From Enterococcus alcedinis (GTDB lineage: Bacteria; Bacillota; Bacilli; Lactobacillales; Enterococcaceae), in the NCBI RefSeq assembly GCF_014635985.1, contig NZ_BMDT01000001.1, positions 221,293 to 285,292 on the forward strand: DNA of 64,000 bases, written 5' to 3'. Shown in pieces: positions 48,121 through 58,033 of this stretch; position 1 is the stretch's first letter; the number at the start of each line of letters is the position of its first letter. The translations under genes and the position numbers were made by a program. The notes beneath the pieces were generated by a model. The model was not told the origin of the DNA, ran no database searches, and saw only the letters and a list, made by a program, of their open reading frames with translations.

Positions 48121-50055
48121 ATGATTAAAGTAACATTTCCAGATGGCGCAATCAAAGAATTTGATGCTGGGATTACAACAAAAGAAATTGCCGAAAGCAT
48201 TTCAAAAAGTTTAGCTAAAAAAGCATTAGCAGGAAAAGTTAATGGTGAGTTAGTCGATTTAGAATTAGGAATTGAGTCAGATGCTAGTTTAGAAATCGTG
48301 ACATCTGATCACGAAGATGCATTAGCATTATTACGCCACTCAACGGCTCATTTAATGGCACACGCGATGCGTCATTTATATCCGAATATTCATTTCGGTG
48401 TGGGACCTGCGATCGATTCTGGTTTCTACTATGATACAGATAATGGGGAAAATCCAGTAACTGCAGAAGATCTCGCTGCTATTGAAGCAGAAATGATGAA
48501 AATCGTAAAAGAGAACCATCCGATTGTTCGCCGTGTACTATCAAAAGAAGAAGCACTTGAACTGTTTGCTGGAGATCCGTATAAAGAAGAGTTAATTAAT
48601 GATTTGCCAGCCGATGAAGTGATTACGGCTTATGAGCAAGGCGACTTTATTGATTTATGTCGTGGGCCGCACTTGCCATCAACTGGGCGCATCCAAGTCT
48701 TCCAATTATTATCTGTAGCTGGTGCTTACTGGCGTGGAAATTCAGACAACCAAATGATGCAACGTGTCTACGGAACAGCCTTTTTTGACAAAAAAGCCTT
48801 AAAAGAATTTATCCAAATGCGTGAAGAGGCTAAAGAACGTGATCACCGTAAACTAGGGAAAGAATTAGATTTATTTATGCTTTCTCCAGAAGTGGGTGCA
48901 GGATTACCGTTCTGGTTGCCAAAAGGTGCAACGATTCGTCGTACAATTGAACGTTATATTACCGATAAAGAAATTGCGTTAGGCTATCAACACGTTTATA
49001 CACCAATTATGGCTAACGTAGAATTTTATAAACGCTCAGGTCACTGGGCACATTACCACGAAGATATGTTCCCACCAATGGATATGGGTGATGGCGAAAT
49101 GCTTGTACTACGTCCGATGAACTGCCCACACCATATGATGGTTTATAAAAATGACATCCACTCATATCGTGAATTACCTATTCGTATTGCAGAATTGGGT
49201 CAAATGCACCGTTATGAAAAATCAGGTGCATTATCTGGATTGCAACGTGTCCGTGAAATGACCTTAAATGATGGGCATACGTTTGTACGTCCGGATCAAA
49301 TCAAAGAAGAGTTTAAACGCACATTAGATTTAATGACTGCTGTTTATGCGGACTTTGATATTACCGATTACCGTTTACGTGTTAGTTACCGTGATCCAAA
49401 AAATACAGAGAAATACTTCGATGATGACAATATGTGGAACCATGCGCAAACAGTCTTGAAAGAAGTAATGGATGAGTCTGGTTTAGAGTACTTCGAAGCA
49501 GAAGGTGAAGCAGCTTTCTATGGACCGAAATTAGATGTTCAAGTAAAAACAGCTTTAGGTAATGAAGAAACATTATCAACCATCCAATTAGATTTCTTAT
49601 TACCAGAACGTTTTGATTTAACTTATGTTGGAGAAGACGGTGAAAACAACCACCGCCCTGTCGTTATCCACCGTGGAATTGTATCAACAATGGAACGTTT
49701 CGTTGCTTACTTAACTGAAGTGTACAAAGGTGCATTTCCAACATGGTTAGCGCCTGTTCAAGCGACGATTATTCCAGTATCCGTTGAAGCGCATCATGAA
49801 TATGCCCAATTAGTGAAAGAACGTCTGCAAGAAAAAGGTATTCGTGTTGAATTAGACAATCGTAATGAAAAAATGGGTTATAAGATCCGTGCTTCGCAAA
49901 CACAAAAAGTTCCGTATCAAATCGTTGTCGGCGATCAAGAAGTGAATGATGCTTCTGTAAATATCCGCCGTTATGGTTCGAAAGAAACAAGTGTGCAAGC
50001 ATTAGATATCTTCGTTGATGCTATTGCCGCAGATGTTTGGAATCGTAGCAAGTAA
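48121..50055 (+). CDS. thrS: Threonyl-tRNA synthetase
   Basis: ThrRS charges tRNA-Thr. ATG 48121 follows GGAGG by 8 nt; the frame from 48052 overlaps the leader terminator and was rejected. In 644 residues: TGS domain (1-62), editing domain with [15 protein letters not shown] (HxxxH), class II catalytic core with RPMNCPHH and motif 3 region [11 protein letters not shown], and the C-terminal anticodon-binding domain. Expression is under the T-box directly upstream. Confidence 0.97.
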   Translation: MIKVTFPDGAIKEFDAGITTKEIAESISKSLAKKALAGKVNGELVDLELGIESDASLEIVTSDHEDALALLRHSTAHLMAHAMRHLYPNIHFGVGPAIDSGFYYDTDNGENPVTAEDLAAIEAEMMKIVKENHPIVRRVLSKEEALELFAGDPYKEELINDLPADEVITAYEQGDFIDLCRGPHLPSTGRIQVFQLLSVAGAYWRGNSDNQMMQRVYGTAFFDKKALKEFIQMREEAKERDHRKLGKELDLFMLSPEVGAGLPFWLPKGATIRRTIERYITDKEIALGYQHVYTPIMANVEFYKRSGHWAHYHEDMFPPMDMGDGEMLVLRPMNCPHHMMVYKNDIHSYRELPIRIAELGQMHRYEKSGALSGLQRVREMTLNDGHTFVRPDQIKEEFKRTLDLMTAVYADFDITDYRLRVSYRDPKNTEKYFDDDNMWNHAQTVLKEVMDESGLEYFEAEGEAAFYGPKLDVQVKTALGNEETLSTIQLDFLLPERFDLTYVGEDGENNHRPVVIHRGIVSTMERFVAYLTEVYKGAFPTWLAPVQATIIPVSVEAHHEYAQLVKERLQEKGIRVELDNRNEKMGYKIRASQTQKVPYQIVVGDQEVNDASVNIRRYGSKETSVQALDIFVDAIAADVWNRSK

Positions 50056-50147
50056 AGTTCGAACAATAAAACTAAATGTTTGCATGCGATTTCCTTGAGT
50101 TTTCTGAAAAAATATGTTATATTTCTAAATGTAATGATACTTGAGTC

Positions 50148-50179
50148 GAGTGAGGGGCAATTTTCCCCTCACTCTTTTT
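50148..50179 (+). terminator. Intrinsic terminator after thrS
   Basis: GAGTGAGGGG pairs perfectly with CCCCTCACTC around CAATTTT, followed by TTTTT. Confidence 0.92.
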
Positions 50180-50228
50180 ATGGAATGAAATGGATTTCGT
50201 TACGAGAGATAAAAGGAGGGATCACATT

Positions 50229-50702
50229 TTGAGTACGGTTGTGGAAACTGTTACGGATTTAGTAACACCGATTTTGGAAGCGGAAAATTTTGAGTTAGTA
50301 GAGGTAGAGTTTGTCAAAGAAGGGAAAAACTGGTTTTTACGTGTTTTCATTGATAAAGCAGAAGGTATCGATCTTGAAGATTGTGCACTTGTTAGTGAAC
50401 GTCTAAGTGACGCCTTGGATGCCATGAACCCTGATCCGATTCCACAAGCTTATTTTCTTGAGGTTTCTTCTCCTGGAGCAGAACGCCCATTGAAAAAAGA
50501 AAGCGACTATGAAAAAGCTTTAGGAGCGTATATTCATGTTTCTTTCTATCAATCAGTTGATGGCGAAAAACAATACGAAGGCTTTTTACAGTCATTTGAC
50601 GACGAACAATTGGTTCTAAAGATTCGTATTAAAACAAGAGAAAAAGAAATGACTTTTGATCGCAAAAATATTGCCCACGCTCGTTTAGCGGTTCAATTTT
50701 AA
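50229..50702 (+). CDS. rimP: Ribosome maturation factor RimP
   Basis: RimP assists 30S subunit maturation. TTG 50229 was chosen: AGGAGG (50214-50219) is 9 nt upstream and the protein then starts [17 protein letters not shown]; the frame from 50190 carries that ribosome site within it. The N-terminal domain [22 protein letters not shown] and the central [17 protein letters not shown] are diagnostic. It is 157 residues long and is the first gene of the rimP-nusA-rnpM-ylxQ-infB-rbfA operon. Confidence 0.95.
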   Translation: MSTVVETVTDLVTPILEAENFELVEVEFVKEGKNWFLRVFIDKAEGIDLEDCALVSERLSDALDAMNPDPIPQAYFLEVSSPGAERPLKKESDYEKALGAYIHVSFYQSVDGEKQYEGFLQSFDDEQLVLKIRIKTREKEMTFDRKNIAHARLAVQF

Positions 50703-50722
50703 TAACGGAGGATTCAAAGAAG

Positions 50723-51880
50723 ATGAGTAAAGAAATGTTAAACGCCTTAGACGCGCTAGAAGCTGAAAAAGGCATCTCAAAAGAAATTGTCATTGAAGCG
50801 TTAGAAGCAGCCTTGATTTCAGCATACAAACGTCACTATGGCCAATCGCAAAACGTTGAAGTTGTCTTTGACAATAAAAAAGGAAACATCCATGTTTACG
50901 CGGTAAAAGAAGTAACCGAAGAAGTGATGGATTCTCAACTAGAAGTTTCTCTGAAAGACGCAATCTTAATTAATCCCGCTTATGAAATTGGTGATAAAAT
51001 CCGTTTTGAAGTGACGCCGAAAGATTTTGGTCGAATTGCAGCTCAAACAGCGAAACAAGTTATTTTGCAACGAGTTCGTGAAGCGGAGCGTAATATTATC
51101 TATACGGAATTTAGCGCATATGAAAATGATATTATGCAAGGGATTGTTGAGCGTCAAGATAACCGCTACATTTATGTAAACTTAGGTAAAATTGAAGCTG
51201 TTTTATCAAAACAAGATCAAATGGCGAATGAATTTTATCAACCGCATGACCGTATTAAGGTATATGTATCAAAAGTTGAAAACACATCAAAAGGCCCGCA
51301 AGTTTTTGTAAGCCGTAGCCATCCAGATTTATTACGTCGCTTATTTGAGCAAGAAGTACCAGAAGTCTATGATGGTACAGTTGAGATTGTTAGCATCGCA
51401 CGTGAAGCTGGCGATCGTTCAAAAGTGGCTGTTCGTTCACACGATCCAAACATTGATCCAGTTGGAACTTGTGTGGGACCAAAAGGACAACGTGTACAAG
51501 CTTTAGTTAATGAATTAAAAGGCGAGAACATGGATATTGTTGAATGGAGCGAAGATCCAGCAGTCTTTATTGGGAATGCTTTAAATCCAGCAGAAGTTAG
51601 TGATGTCATTTTCTCAGCAGATAATCCAAAAGCATGTACGGTTGTTGTTCCAGATTACCAACTATCATTAGCAATCGGTAAGCGTGGACAAAACGCTCGC
51701 TTAGCTGCTAAATTAACTGGCTTTAAGATTGATATCAAATCAGAGTCAGATATGATGAGTTATTATGAAAACTTAGAAAAAGAAGTACAAATGGAAGAAA
51801 CCGTAGTGGATGAAGTTATCATGGGAAATCCAGATATGACTTCAGATGACTACGAGAATGTAACGTTCGATAACGAATAA
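50723..51880 (+). CDS. nusA: Transcription termination/antitermination protein NusA
   Basis: NusA binds RNA polymerase and modulates pausing and termination. The 385-residue Gram-positive form has the N-terminal polymerase-binding domain (1-125), S1 domain (about 135-200) and two KH domains (with GTCVGPKGQRVQAL and AIGKRGQNARLAAKL GxxG loops), then a short acidic tail. The extra C-terminal repeats of proteobacterial NusA are absent, as normal for Firmicutes. GGAGG is 11 nt before ATG 50723. Confidence 0.97.
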   Translation: MSKEMLNALDALEAEKGISKEIVIEALEAALISAYKRHYGQSQNVEVVFDNKKGNIHVYAVKEVTEEVMDSQLEVSLKDAILINPAYEIGDKIRFEVTPKDFGRIAAQTAKQVILQRVREAERNIIYTEFSAYENDIMQGIVERQDNRYIYVNLGKIEAVLSKQDQMANEFYQPHDRIKVYVSKVENTSKGPQVFVSRSHPDLLRRLFEQEVPEVYDGTVEIVSIAREAGDRSKVAVRSHDPNIDPVGTCVGPKGQRVQALVNELKGENMDIVEWSEDPAVFIGNALNPAEVSDVIFSADNPKACTVVVPDYQLSLAIGKRGQNARLAAKLTGFKIDIKSESDMMSYYENLEKEVQMEETVVDEVIMGNPDMTSDDYENVTFDNE

Positions 51881-51898
51881 TTTCGAGGTGGGATTTAT

Positions 51899-52195
51899 AT
51901 GAAAAAAAGAAAAATTCCGATGAGAAAATCTGTTGTATCTGGCGAAATGTTCCCGAAAAAAGAATTGTTACGGATTGCCCGTTCAAAAGAAGGCGTCGTT
52001 TCAATTGATCCGACAGGTAAAGCCCCAGGACGCGGTGCTTATTTGGCAATTGAGCCTAAAGAAGCACAGGCAGCATGGGATAAAAAGGTTTTTGATCGCG
52101 TGTTAGAAACGAAAATTCCTGATGCGTTTTATCAGGAATTACTAGATTACGTCACGCATCAAAAAGCTCGAAAAGAGTTGTTTGCAAATGAATAA
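51899..52195 (+). CDS. rnpM: RNase P modulator RnpM (YlxR)
   Basis: A 98-residue small RNA-binding protein; YlxR/RnpM has been reported to bind RNase P RNA. The family signatures PMRKSVVSGEMFPKKEL (8-24; many homologues have C where S is here) and GKAPGRGAYLA are present. GAGGTGGGA precedes ATG 51899. It overlaps ylxQ by 8 bp. Confidence 0.92.
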   Translation: MKKRKIPMRKSVVSGEMFPKKELLRIARSKEGVVSIDPTGKAPGRGAYLAIEPKEAQAAWDKKVFDRVLETKIPDAFYQELLDYVTHQKARKELFANE

Positions 52196-52490
52196 TCAAA
52201 AAGTTTTAAACTTGTTAGGCCTGGCGATGCGTGCAGGAAAGTTAATCAGTGGTGAAGAGTTGACACTAAAAGACATTCGAGCTCAAAAAGTTCATTTAGT
52301 GTTTGTCGCAAACGACGCTGGGAAAAACACGCAAAAAAGTATTAAAGACAAAAGTTCTTTTTACAAAGTTACTTGCTCAACTGACTTTAATTCAAATGAA
52401 TTAAGTCAGGCAATCGGTAAAAGTCGAATGGTCGTAGGTGTCAAAGATCGTGGCTTTTCTGAGAAGATGAAGGAACTATTATTAGGTTAG
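52188..52490 (+). CDS. ylxQ: L7Ae-family ribosomal-protein-like YlxQ
   Basis: A 100-residue protein of the L7Ae/L30e fold, which binds kink-turn RNA. The family blocks LLGLAMRAGKLISGEE (8-23) and VFVANDAGKNTQKS are clear. ATG 52188 (ATGAATAA overlap with the rnpM stop) was preferred over TTG 52182. Its cellular target is not settled. Standard position before infB. Confidence 0.9.
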   Translation: MNNQKVLNLLGLAMRAGKLISGEELTLKDIRAQKVHLVFVANDAGKNTQKSIKDKSSFYKVTCSTDFNSNELSQAIGKSRMVVGVKDRGFSEKMKELLLG

Positions 52491-52502
52491 GAAGGTGATT
52501 AC

Positions 52503-54866
52503 ATGACGAAAAGAGTCTATGAAATTGCGAAGGAAATGAATACATCGAGTAAAGAGATTATCGATAAAGCACACACATTAGGAATCACAGTTAAGAATCA
52601 CATGGCTGTTATTTCTGAAGCACAAGAACGTTCAATCCGTCAAGCGCTTAATAAAAAACCGGGTCAAAACCGCCCGGCACAACGACCAAACCAAGGACAA
52701 AACCGTCCAACACAAGGGTCAAACCAAGGACAAAACCGTCCAACACAAGGGTCAAACCAAGGACAAAACCGTCCAACACAGGGATCAAATCCAGGACAAA
52801 ATCGTCCGGCACAAGGATCAAATCCAGGGCAAAACCGTCCAGCACAAGGGTCAAACCAAGGACAAAACCGTCCAGCACAAGGATCAAATCCAGGACAAAA
52901 CCGTCCAGCACAAGGCACAAATGCAGGACAACAAGGACAAAACCAAAATCGTTCGAATCAACCAGGGCGTAATAACTCAAACCAAGGTCGTAATACTGGT
53001 TGGGGAAATAATCAAAATCGTTCACGTTTTAACAAAAAAGGCCGTAAGGGTAGACAGCAATCAACTGAAGTGAAACCAGCTGTTCCAGCACGTAAATTCC
53101 GTGAATTACCAGAAATTTTAGAGTATACAGATGGCATGAACGTGGCGGATATTTCGAAAAAGATTTACCGTGAGCCTGCTGAAATTATCAAAAAACTCTT
53201 TATGATGGGTGTGATGGTTAACCAAAACCAACCATTAGATAAAGAGACGATTGAATTATTAGCGACGGACTACGGAATCGAAGCGCAAGAAAAAGTACAA
53301 GTTGATATTGCGGATATCGATAAATTCTTTGAAGTTGAAGAAGTAAACGAAGATGAATTAGTTTCACGTCCACCAGTTGTGACAATCATGGGTCACGTTG
53401 ACCATGGTAAAACAACACTACTTGATACGTTACGTAAATCACGCGTAACAAGTGGGGAAGCAGGTGGTATTACGCAACATATCGGTGCTTATCAAATCGA
53501 TATTGACGGTAAACCAATTACTTTCTTGGATACACCAGGACATGCGGCTTTCACAAGCATGCGTGCTCGTGGAGCAAGTATCACAGATATTACGATTTTA
53601 GTTGTTGCAGCTGATGATGGTGTAATGCCACAAACAATCGAAGCGATTAACCATGCAAAAGCGGCAGAAGTGCCAATTATTGTAGCAGTTAACAAGGTCG
53701 ATAAACCTGCAGCAAACCCGCAACACGTGATGCAAGAATTAAGTGAACATGGCTTAATTCCAGAGGCGTGGGGTGGAGATACCATTTTTGTTGAAATCTC
53801 AGCGAAATTTGGCCAAAATATTGAAGAACTATTAGAGATGATTTTATTAGTTGCTGAAGTAGAAGACTTAAAAGCGAATCCTAAACAACGCGCAATCGGT
53901 ACAGTGATTGAAGCGCGCTTGGATAAAGGTAAAGGACCGGTTGCAACACTTCTTGTTCAACAAGGGACGCTAAAAGTTGGGGATCCGATTGTTGTCGGAA
54001 ATACCTTTGGTCGTGTTCGTGTAATGACGAATGATATTGGTCGTCGTGACAAAGAAGCGGGACCTGCAACGCCAGTTGAAATTACAGGTTTAAATGATGT
54101 TCCTCAAGCGGGTGATCGTTTCGTAACATTCGAAGATGAAAAAACAGCTCGTGCAGCAGGTGAAGAACGCTCGAAACGTGCACAATTAGAACAACGCGGT
54201 AGCAATACACGCGTAACGTTAGATAACTTATTTGACAGCTTAAAAGAAGGCGAAATTAAAGCCGTTAACGTAATTATTAAAGCTGACGTTCAAGGTACAG
54301 CAGAAGCGCTATCTGCCTCTTTACAAAAGATTGAAGTAGAAGGCGTTCGTGTAAATATTGTCCATTCAGCAGTTGGTGCAATCAATGAAAGTGATGTTAC
54401 GTTAGCAGCAGCAAGTAATGCCATTATGATTGGATTCAACGTTCGTCCGACAATTCAAGCAAGACAACAAGCCGATGCAGAGCAAGTGGATATTCGTTTA
54501 CACCGTGTTATTTATAACGCGATTGATGAAATTGAAACAGCGATGAACGGGATGCTTGATCCTGAATTCGAAGAGAAAATTACTGGTCAAATGCTTGTTC
54601 GTGAAACATATAAAGTTTCAAAAGTTGGAACAATTGCAGGCTGTTACGTAACAGATGGCTTTATCCGTCGTGATAGTGGCGTTCGTGTCATCCGCGATGG
54701 CATCGTAATTTTCGAAGGGCACTTAGCAAGCTTGAAACGCTTTAAAGACGATGTTAAAGAAGTTAAATTAGGCTTTGAATGTGGTGCAATGATTGAGAAA
54801 TACAATGAAATCCAAACAGATGACATTATTGAAGGCTTTGTTATGGAAGAAGTTAAAAGAAAATAA
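52503..54866 (+). CDS. infB: Translation initiation factor IF-2 with repeat-rich linker
   Basis: IF-2 is the GTPase that places initiator tRNA on the ribosome. The 787-residue protein starts with an IF2_N domain (1-52), followed by a low-complexity linker of eight 11-residue repeats, GQNRP(T/A)QGSN(Q/P), at 54-141, then an Asn/Gly/Arg-rich stretch. A second IF2_N (about 205-260) leads to the G domain with GHVDHGKT (297-304), DTPGHAAF and NKVDK, then domains II, III and IV. AGGAAGG lies before ATG 52503. The repeat number is likely to vary among strains. Confidence 0.97.
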   Translation: MTKRVYEIAKEMNTSSKEIIDKAHTLGITVKNHMAVISEAQERSIRQALNKKPGQNRPAQRPNQGQNRPTQGSNQGQNRPTQGSNQGQNRPTQGSNPGQNRPAQGSNPGQNRPAQGSNQGQNRPAQGSNPGQNRPAQGTNAGQQGQNQNRSNQPGRNNSNQGRNTGWGNNQNRSRFNKKGRKGRQQSTEVKPAVPARKFRELPEILEYTDGMNVADISKKIYREPAEIIKKLFMMGVMVNQNQPLDKETIELLATDYGIEAQEKVQVDIADIDKFFEVEEVNEDELVSRPPVVTIMGHVDHGKTTLLDTLRKSRVTSGEAGGITQHIGAYQIDIDGKPITFLDTPGHAAFTSMRARGASITDITILVVAADDGVMPQTIEAINHAKAAEVPIIVAVNKVDKPAANPQHVMQELSEHGLIPEAWGGDTIFVEISAKFGQNIEELLEMILLVAEVEDLKANPKQRAIGTVIEARLDKGKGPVATLLVQQGTLKVGDPIVVGNTFGRVRVMTNDIGRRDKEAGPATPVEITGLNDVPQAGDRFVTFEDEKTARAAGEERSKRAQLEQRGSNTRVTLDNLFDSLKEGEIKAVNVIIKADVQGTAEALSASLQKIEVEGVRVNIVHSAVGAINESDVTLAAASNAIMIGFNVRPTIQARQQADAEQVDIRLHRVIYNAIDEIETAMNGMLDPEFEEKITGQMLVRETYKVSKVGTIAGCYVTDGFIRRDSGVRVIRDGIVIFEGHLASLKRFKDDVKEVKLGFECGAMIEKYNEIQTDDIIEGFVMEEVKRK
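52662..52925 (+). repeat. Eight 33-bp tandem repeats within infB
   Basis: Eight in-frame copies of a 33-bp unit (type GGACAAAACCGTCCAACACA + 13 bp) encode [11 protein letters not shown] variants. Copies 2 and 3 are near-identical in DNA; copies 1 and 8 are the most diverged. The unit is a coding repeat with no spacers, so this is not a CRISPR array. Confidence 0.95.
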
Positions 54867-54893
54867 AAATTAAAATCAAGAGGAGGCTGTCTC

Positions 54894-55241
54894 ATGGCTA
54901 ACTATCGTAATCGTCGTGTCGCTCAAGAAATTTTAAAAGAAGTTAACCAGATTTTACGAAAAACTGTCCGTGACCCTCGGGTTGAAGATGTCAATATTAC
55001 TGAAGTTCAAGTGACTGGTGATTTACAACAAGCAACAATTTATTACAGTATCTTATCAGGGCTTGCTTCTGATAAGAAAGCAGCTCAAGTCGGTTTAGAT
55101 AAAGCAGCTGGGATTGTTCGTAGAGAATTAGGTAAAGCCCTAAGTATCTATAAAACACCGGAGATTGTTTTTGAATTAGACGAATCTGTTGAATATGGTA
55201 ATAAAATTGATGCGATGTTGAGAAAATTAAATCAAGATTAA
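54894..55241 (+). CDS. rbfA: 30S ribosome-binding factor RbfA
   Basis: RbfA is a KH-type factor acting late in 30S assembly. The 115-residue sequence contains [16 protein letters not shown] (5-20), the RDPRV start of the KH domain and the C-terminal [23 protein letters not shown] is 8 nt before ATG 54894. Last gene of the operon. Confidence 0.96.
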   Translation: MANYRNRRVAQEILKEVNQILRKTVRDPRVEDVNITEVQVTGDLQQATIYYSILSGLASDKKAAQVGLDKAAGIVRRELGKALSIYKTPEIVFELDESVEYGNKIDAMLRKLNQD

Positions 55242-55248
55242 GTCATTT

Positions 55249-55293
55249 AAAAGCAGAAGCTGACGTTCCTCGGAACTGGCTTCTGCTTTTTTT
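55249..55293 (+). terminator. Intrinsic terminator after rbfA
   Basis: AAAAGCAGAAGC pairs with GCTTCTGCTTTT, with a smaller internal hairpin (GTTCC/GGAAC), then TTTT. Confidence 0.92.
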
Positions 55294-55334
55294 ATGATTG
55301 AGTAAGACTTTGGAATGTCTAATTTTTAGAAACG

Positions 55335-55343
55335 TGCTATAAT
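55335..55343 (+). promoter_or_regulatory. Predicted truB-ribF promoter (extended -10)
   Basis: TGCTATAAT is a strong extended -10. No good -35 is placed, consistent with an extended -10 promoter. Confidence 0.55.
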
Positions 55344-55379
55344 AGGACAGTTGAAATGTTTAATAAAGGTGTGAAATAA

Positions 55380-56312
55380 ATGGATGGAATATTGCCTTTG
55401 TGGAAAGAACGTGGCATGACGAGTCATGATTGCGTTTTTAAATTAAGAAGGATTTTGCAAACAAAAAAAGTTGGACATGGTGGAACACTTGATCCCGATG
55501 TGGACGGTATTTTACCTATTTGTATTGGTAAAGGGACAAAAGTAATTGAATTTTTAACGGATTCTGGAAAAATTTATGAAGGTGAAATCACCTTAGGTTT
55601 TAGTACAACGACAGAAGATGTTTCTGGTGAGATTGTAGAACAAGTTCGATTATCTCAGCCTTTTACAAATGAGCAAATAGATGACGCAATGACACGGTTA
55701 ACGGGTCAAATTACTCAAATCCCCCCAATGTACTCTGCGGTAAAAGTTAATGGTAGAAAACTTTACGAATATGCACGAGAAAATGAGCCTGTGGAACGAC
55801 CACAACGTAAAGCGCAAATCGATACTTTTGAACGGACTTCTGATCCCGTTTGGAATGAAGAAACAGGGACACAGAGCTGGCGTTTTAGAGTCGCTTGTGG
55901 TAAAGGGACTTATGTTCGGACCCTAGCAGTTGATACAGGAGTCTTGTTAGGTGTGCCGGCGCACATGTCAGATTTAACTCGAACAGCAAGTGGTGGTTTT
56001 ACCAAGGAACAAGGTGTCACATTGGAACAAGTGGCTGAGCTAATGGCTGAATCTCAAATTTCAAAAGCTTTATTACCGGTGGAGTATGGTGTGCAAGAAT
56101 TTCCGAGAATTGATATTAGTGATGATTTATGGTTGATGGTTAAAAATGGTTCGCGCATGACATATCAAGAGTTAGGTTTAGAGGAAATTCCGAACACGCT
56201 AATTGCTGTTTTTTATAAAGGCACGGTAGTAAGTTTATACGAAGCACATCCAACGAATGAGGGAATTGTCAAACCTCGGAAAGTGCTCAGAACCGAATTA
56301 AGAGAGGAATAA
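55380..56312 (+). CDS. truB: tRNA pseudouridine(55) synthase
   Basis: TruB makes pseudouridine 55 in the T-loop of tRNAs. The catalytic aspartate is D38 in GHGGTLDPDVDGILP; note GG for the more frequent HTGTL form. KVNGRKLYEYAR and the CGKGTYVRTLA block follow, then a C-terminal PUA-like part. It is 310 residues long. The start ATG 55380 has AAAGGTG upstream. It is cotranscribed with ribF (4-bp gap), the usual pairing. Confidence 0.95.
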   Translation: MDGILPLWKERGMTSHDCVFKLRRILQTKKVGHGGTLDPDVDGILPICIGKGTKVIEFLTDSGKIYEGEITLGFSTTTEDVSGEIVEQVRLSQPFTNEQIDDAMTRLTGQITQIPPMYSAVKVNGRKLYEYARENEPVERPQRKAQIDTFERTSDPVWNEETGTQSWRFRVACGKGTYVRTLAVDTGVLLGVPAHMSDLTRTASGGFTKEQGVTLEQVAELMAESQISKALLPVEYGVQEFPRIDISDDLWLMVKNGSRMTYQELGLEEIPNTLIAVFYKGTVVSLYEAHPTNEGIVKPRKVLRTELREE

Positions 56313-56316
56313 ACGC

Positions 56317-57258
56317 ATGCAAATTATTGAAATTCGTCACCCGTACACTGAAAATCAAATCCCAGCCGAACCGGTTGTTCTTGTTTTAGGCTTTTTTGAC
56401 GGCGTACATAAGGGGCATCAAAAGGTAATCCAGGAAGGACGAAAACTGGCAGATCAAAAAGGTATCAAGTTAGCGCTAATGACTTTTAATCAGCATCCAT
56501 CGATTGTTTTTCAAAAAGTACCAGTTGATGAAATGAAATATTTAACAAATTTAGAGCAGAAAAGTCGCTTAATGGCTCAATTTGGCGTGGATTATTTATA
56601 CATTGTTGAGTTTACTTCTGATTTTGCAAGCCTTGCCCCTCAAGCATTCGTTGATCAATACATCGTGGGGTTACATGCGAAAGCCGTTGTTGCGGGCTTT
56701 GATTATACTTATGGCAAACGAGACATTGCTGATATGCCAAGACTATCTATTTATGCGAAAGAGCGCTTTGAAGTTGTGACGGTTCCTAGGGAGTCGCTTG
56801 CAGGAGAAAAAGTTAGTTCCACACGGATTCGTAAAGAGTTAGATACTGGTAATATGGAAGAAGTTACAAAGCTTTTAGGCTACGATTATACGTTTGGTGG
56901 AACGGTTGTCCATGGTGATGCTCGTGGTCGAACATTAGGTTTTCCGACAGCCAATATCCAAATTCAACGTACGACTCATTTGCCAACTGAAGGCGTCTAC
57001 GTGACAGAAATCAAAGTAGGTGATCAATGGTACCCCTCAATGGGATCAATCGGTCGCAATGATACTTTCGAAAAGAATCGTCCAATCACTGTTGAAGTTA
57101 ACATTTTAGACTTCAATCAAGATGTATATGGTGAAAAAGTTGAAGTTCGTTGGTTACACTTCTTGCGCGGTCAAGTTGCATTTTCTGGCGTAGAAGGTTT
57201 AATTGAACAATTAAATCAAGATGAAAAAGATACAAGAGATTTTTTTGCAAAGAGATAA
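56317..57258 (+). CDS. ribF: Bifunctional riboflavin kinase/FAD synthetase
   Basis: RibF phosphorylates riboflavin to FMN and adenylates FMN to FAD. The N-terminal adenylyltransferase domain has LGFFDGVHKGHQKV (about 25-38, HxGH) and ISSTRIR-like VSSTRIRKEL; the C-terminal kinase domain has DARGRTLGFPTANI and the EVNILDF metal/catalytic region. At 313 residues it is normal. GAGAGGA precedes ATG 56317. Confidence 0.95.
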   Translation: MQIIEIRHPYTENQIPAEPVVLVLGFFDGVHKGHQKVIQEGRKLADQKGIKLALMTFNQHPSIVFQKVPVDEMKYLTNLEQKSRLMAQFGVDYLYIVEFTSDFASLAPQAFVDQYIVGLHAKAVVAGFDYTYGKRDIADMPRLSIYAKERFEVVTVPRESLAGEKVSSTRIRKELDTGNMEEVTKLLGYDYTFGGTVVHGDARGRTLGFPTANIQIQRTTHLPTEGVYVTEIKVGDQWYPSMGSIGRNDTFEKNRPITVEVNILDFNQDVYGEKVEVRWLHFLRGQVAFSGVEGLIEQLNQDEKDTRDFFAKR

Positions 57259-57271
57259 TGATTGATGAATG

Positions 57272-57306
57272 AAAGAGCGAAGACGATGGTCGAAGCTCTT
57301 TTTTTA
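57272..57306 (+). terminator. Intrinsic terminator after ribF
   Basis: AAAGAGC pairs with GCTCTTT around an inner GAC/GTC hairpin and is followed by TTTT. Confidence 0.75.
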
Positions 57307-57335
57307 GTCAATCATACAGTAAAGGTGGGAGAAAA

Positions 57336-57902
57336 ATGACAATATATAGTCAAACATACCATTCACCAATCGGAGAACTTATTTTATTAAGTGATGGCAA
57401 GGATTTGACGGGCGTGCATTACCATCGTAGTGAATTCCAGAAAAAAAGAGAAAATCAGCGGATCATCGAAGAAATGCTGCCTTTATTTGTCAAAGTAGTA
57501 CATTGGTTGGATGCATATTTTAAAGGTGAGAATCCGGAAATAACATTTTCTCTTGCGCCGAAAGGAACTTCCTTTCAACAAAGTGTATGGAAAGAAATTT
57601 GTCAAATTCCTTATGGTCAAACAACGACTTATGGGGAAATTAGTCAAAAAATTGCGCAATCGATGGGGAAAGATAAAATGTCAGCTCAGGCAGTCGGTGG
57701 AGCAGTCGGAAGTAATCCAATCTCGATTATTATCCCGTGTCATCGAGTAATAGGTAAAACAGGTAGTATGACAGGATACGGTGGTGGAATTGAACGAAAG
57801 TTAGAGCTTTTTGCGCTCGAGAAGATTCCTGAAAACTCATACTTCATTCCTAAAAATATTAAAGAAGCTAGATCGTTCGCTAATTACAATCAAATCTTAT
57901 AA
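57336..57902 (+). CDS. ogt: Methylated-DNA-protein-cysteine methyltransferase
   Basis: The protein removes alkyl groups from O6-methylguanine in DNA by suicidal transfer to its active cysteine, C135 in IIIPCHRVIG. The N-terminal RNase H-like domain, the GTSFQQSVWKEICQIPYGQTTTYGEI DNA-binding helices and AVGGAVGSNPI are standard. The 188-residue sequence has a C-terminal tail of about 20 residues beyond the core. The symbol ogt is by type; adaB/mgt would be equivalent. GGTGGGAG is 7 nt before ATG 57336. Confidence 0.92.
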   Translation: MTIYSQTYHSPIGELILLSDGKDLTGVHYHRSEFQKKRENQRIIEEMLPLFVKVVHWLDAYFKGENPEITFSLAPKGTSFQQSVWKEICQIPYGQTTTYGEISQKIAQSMGKDKMSAQAVGGAVGSNPISIIIPCHRVIGKTGSMTGYGGGIERKLELFALEKIPENSYFIPKNIKEARSFANYNQIL

Positions 57903-57937
57903 GTTAATCTAGGAATAATCCGAATATTAACTTATAA
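57897..57937. repeat. 12-bp perfect inverted repeat enclosing a PurBox
   Basis: TTATAAGTTAAT (57897-57908) is repeated inverted at 57926-57937. The 17-nt loop holds ATCCGAAT, a PurBox core. The ogt stop codon lies in the left arm. No T-run follows, so a terminator function is doubtful; a protein-binding dyad is possible. Confidence 0.75.
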
Positions 57938-57991
57938 ACGAACGAAAAAACTTTAATAAACATTTTCATTCACGAATAAGTGTGGTAATCT
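57914..57991 (+). promoter_or_regulatory. purC promoter with PurBoxes
   Basis: AATAATCCGAATATTAA (57914-57930) has a PurBox core, and AAACGAACGAAAA a second one (G 57940). The promoter is a poor -35, TTTTCA (57963-57968), 17 bp, and extended -10 TGGTAATCT (57983-57991). The first core G (57922) lies 64 bp before the -10, matching purE and purS; a weak -35 fits activator dependence. Confidence 0.72.
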
Positions 57992-58033
57992 ATGGGTGTT
58001 CCAAAAATATTAACTAATTTAAAGGGGTGCGTT

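Noticed and set aside
52662-52925. CRISPR-like repeat array
   Set aside because: Units are contiguous, 33 bp, in frame with infB, with no unique spacers and no cas genes.
52648-53025. Long minus-strand open frames with repeated GRFCPxFDPC or LVLDGFVL units over infB
   Set aside because: They are reverse-strand shadows of the 33-bp infB repeats; the repeat keeps other frames open. No ribosome site or promoter is present.
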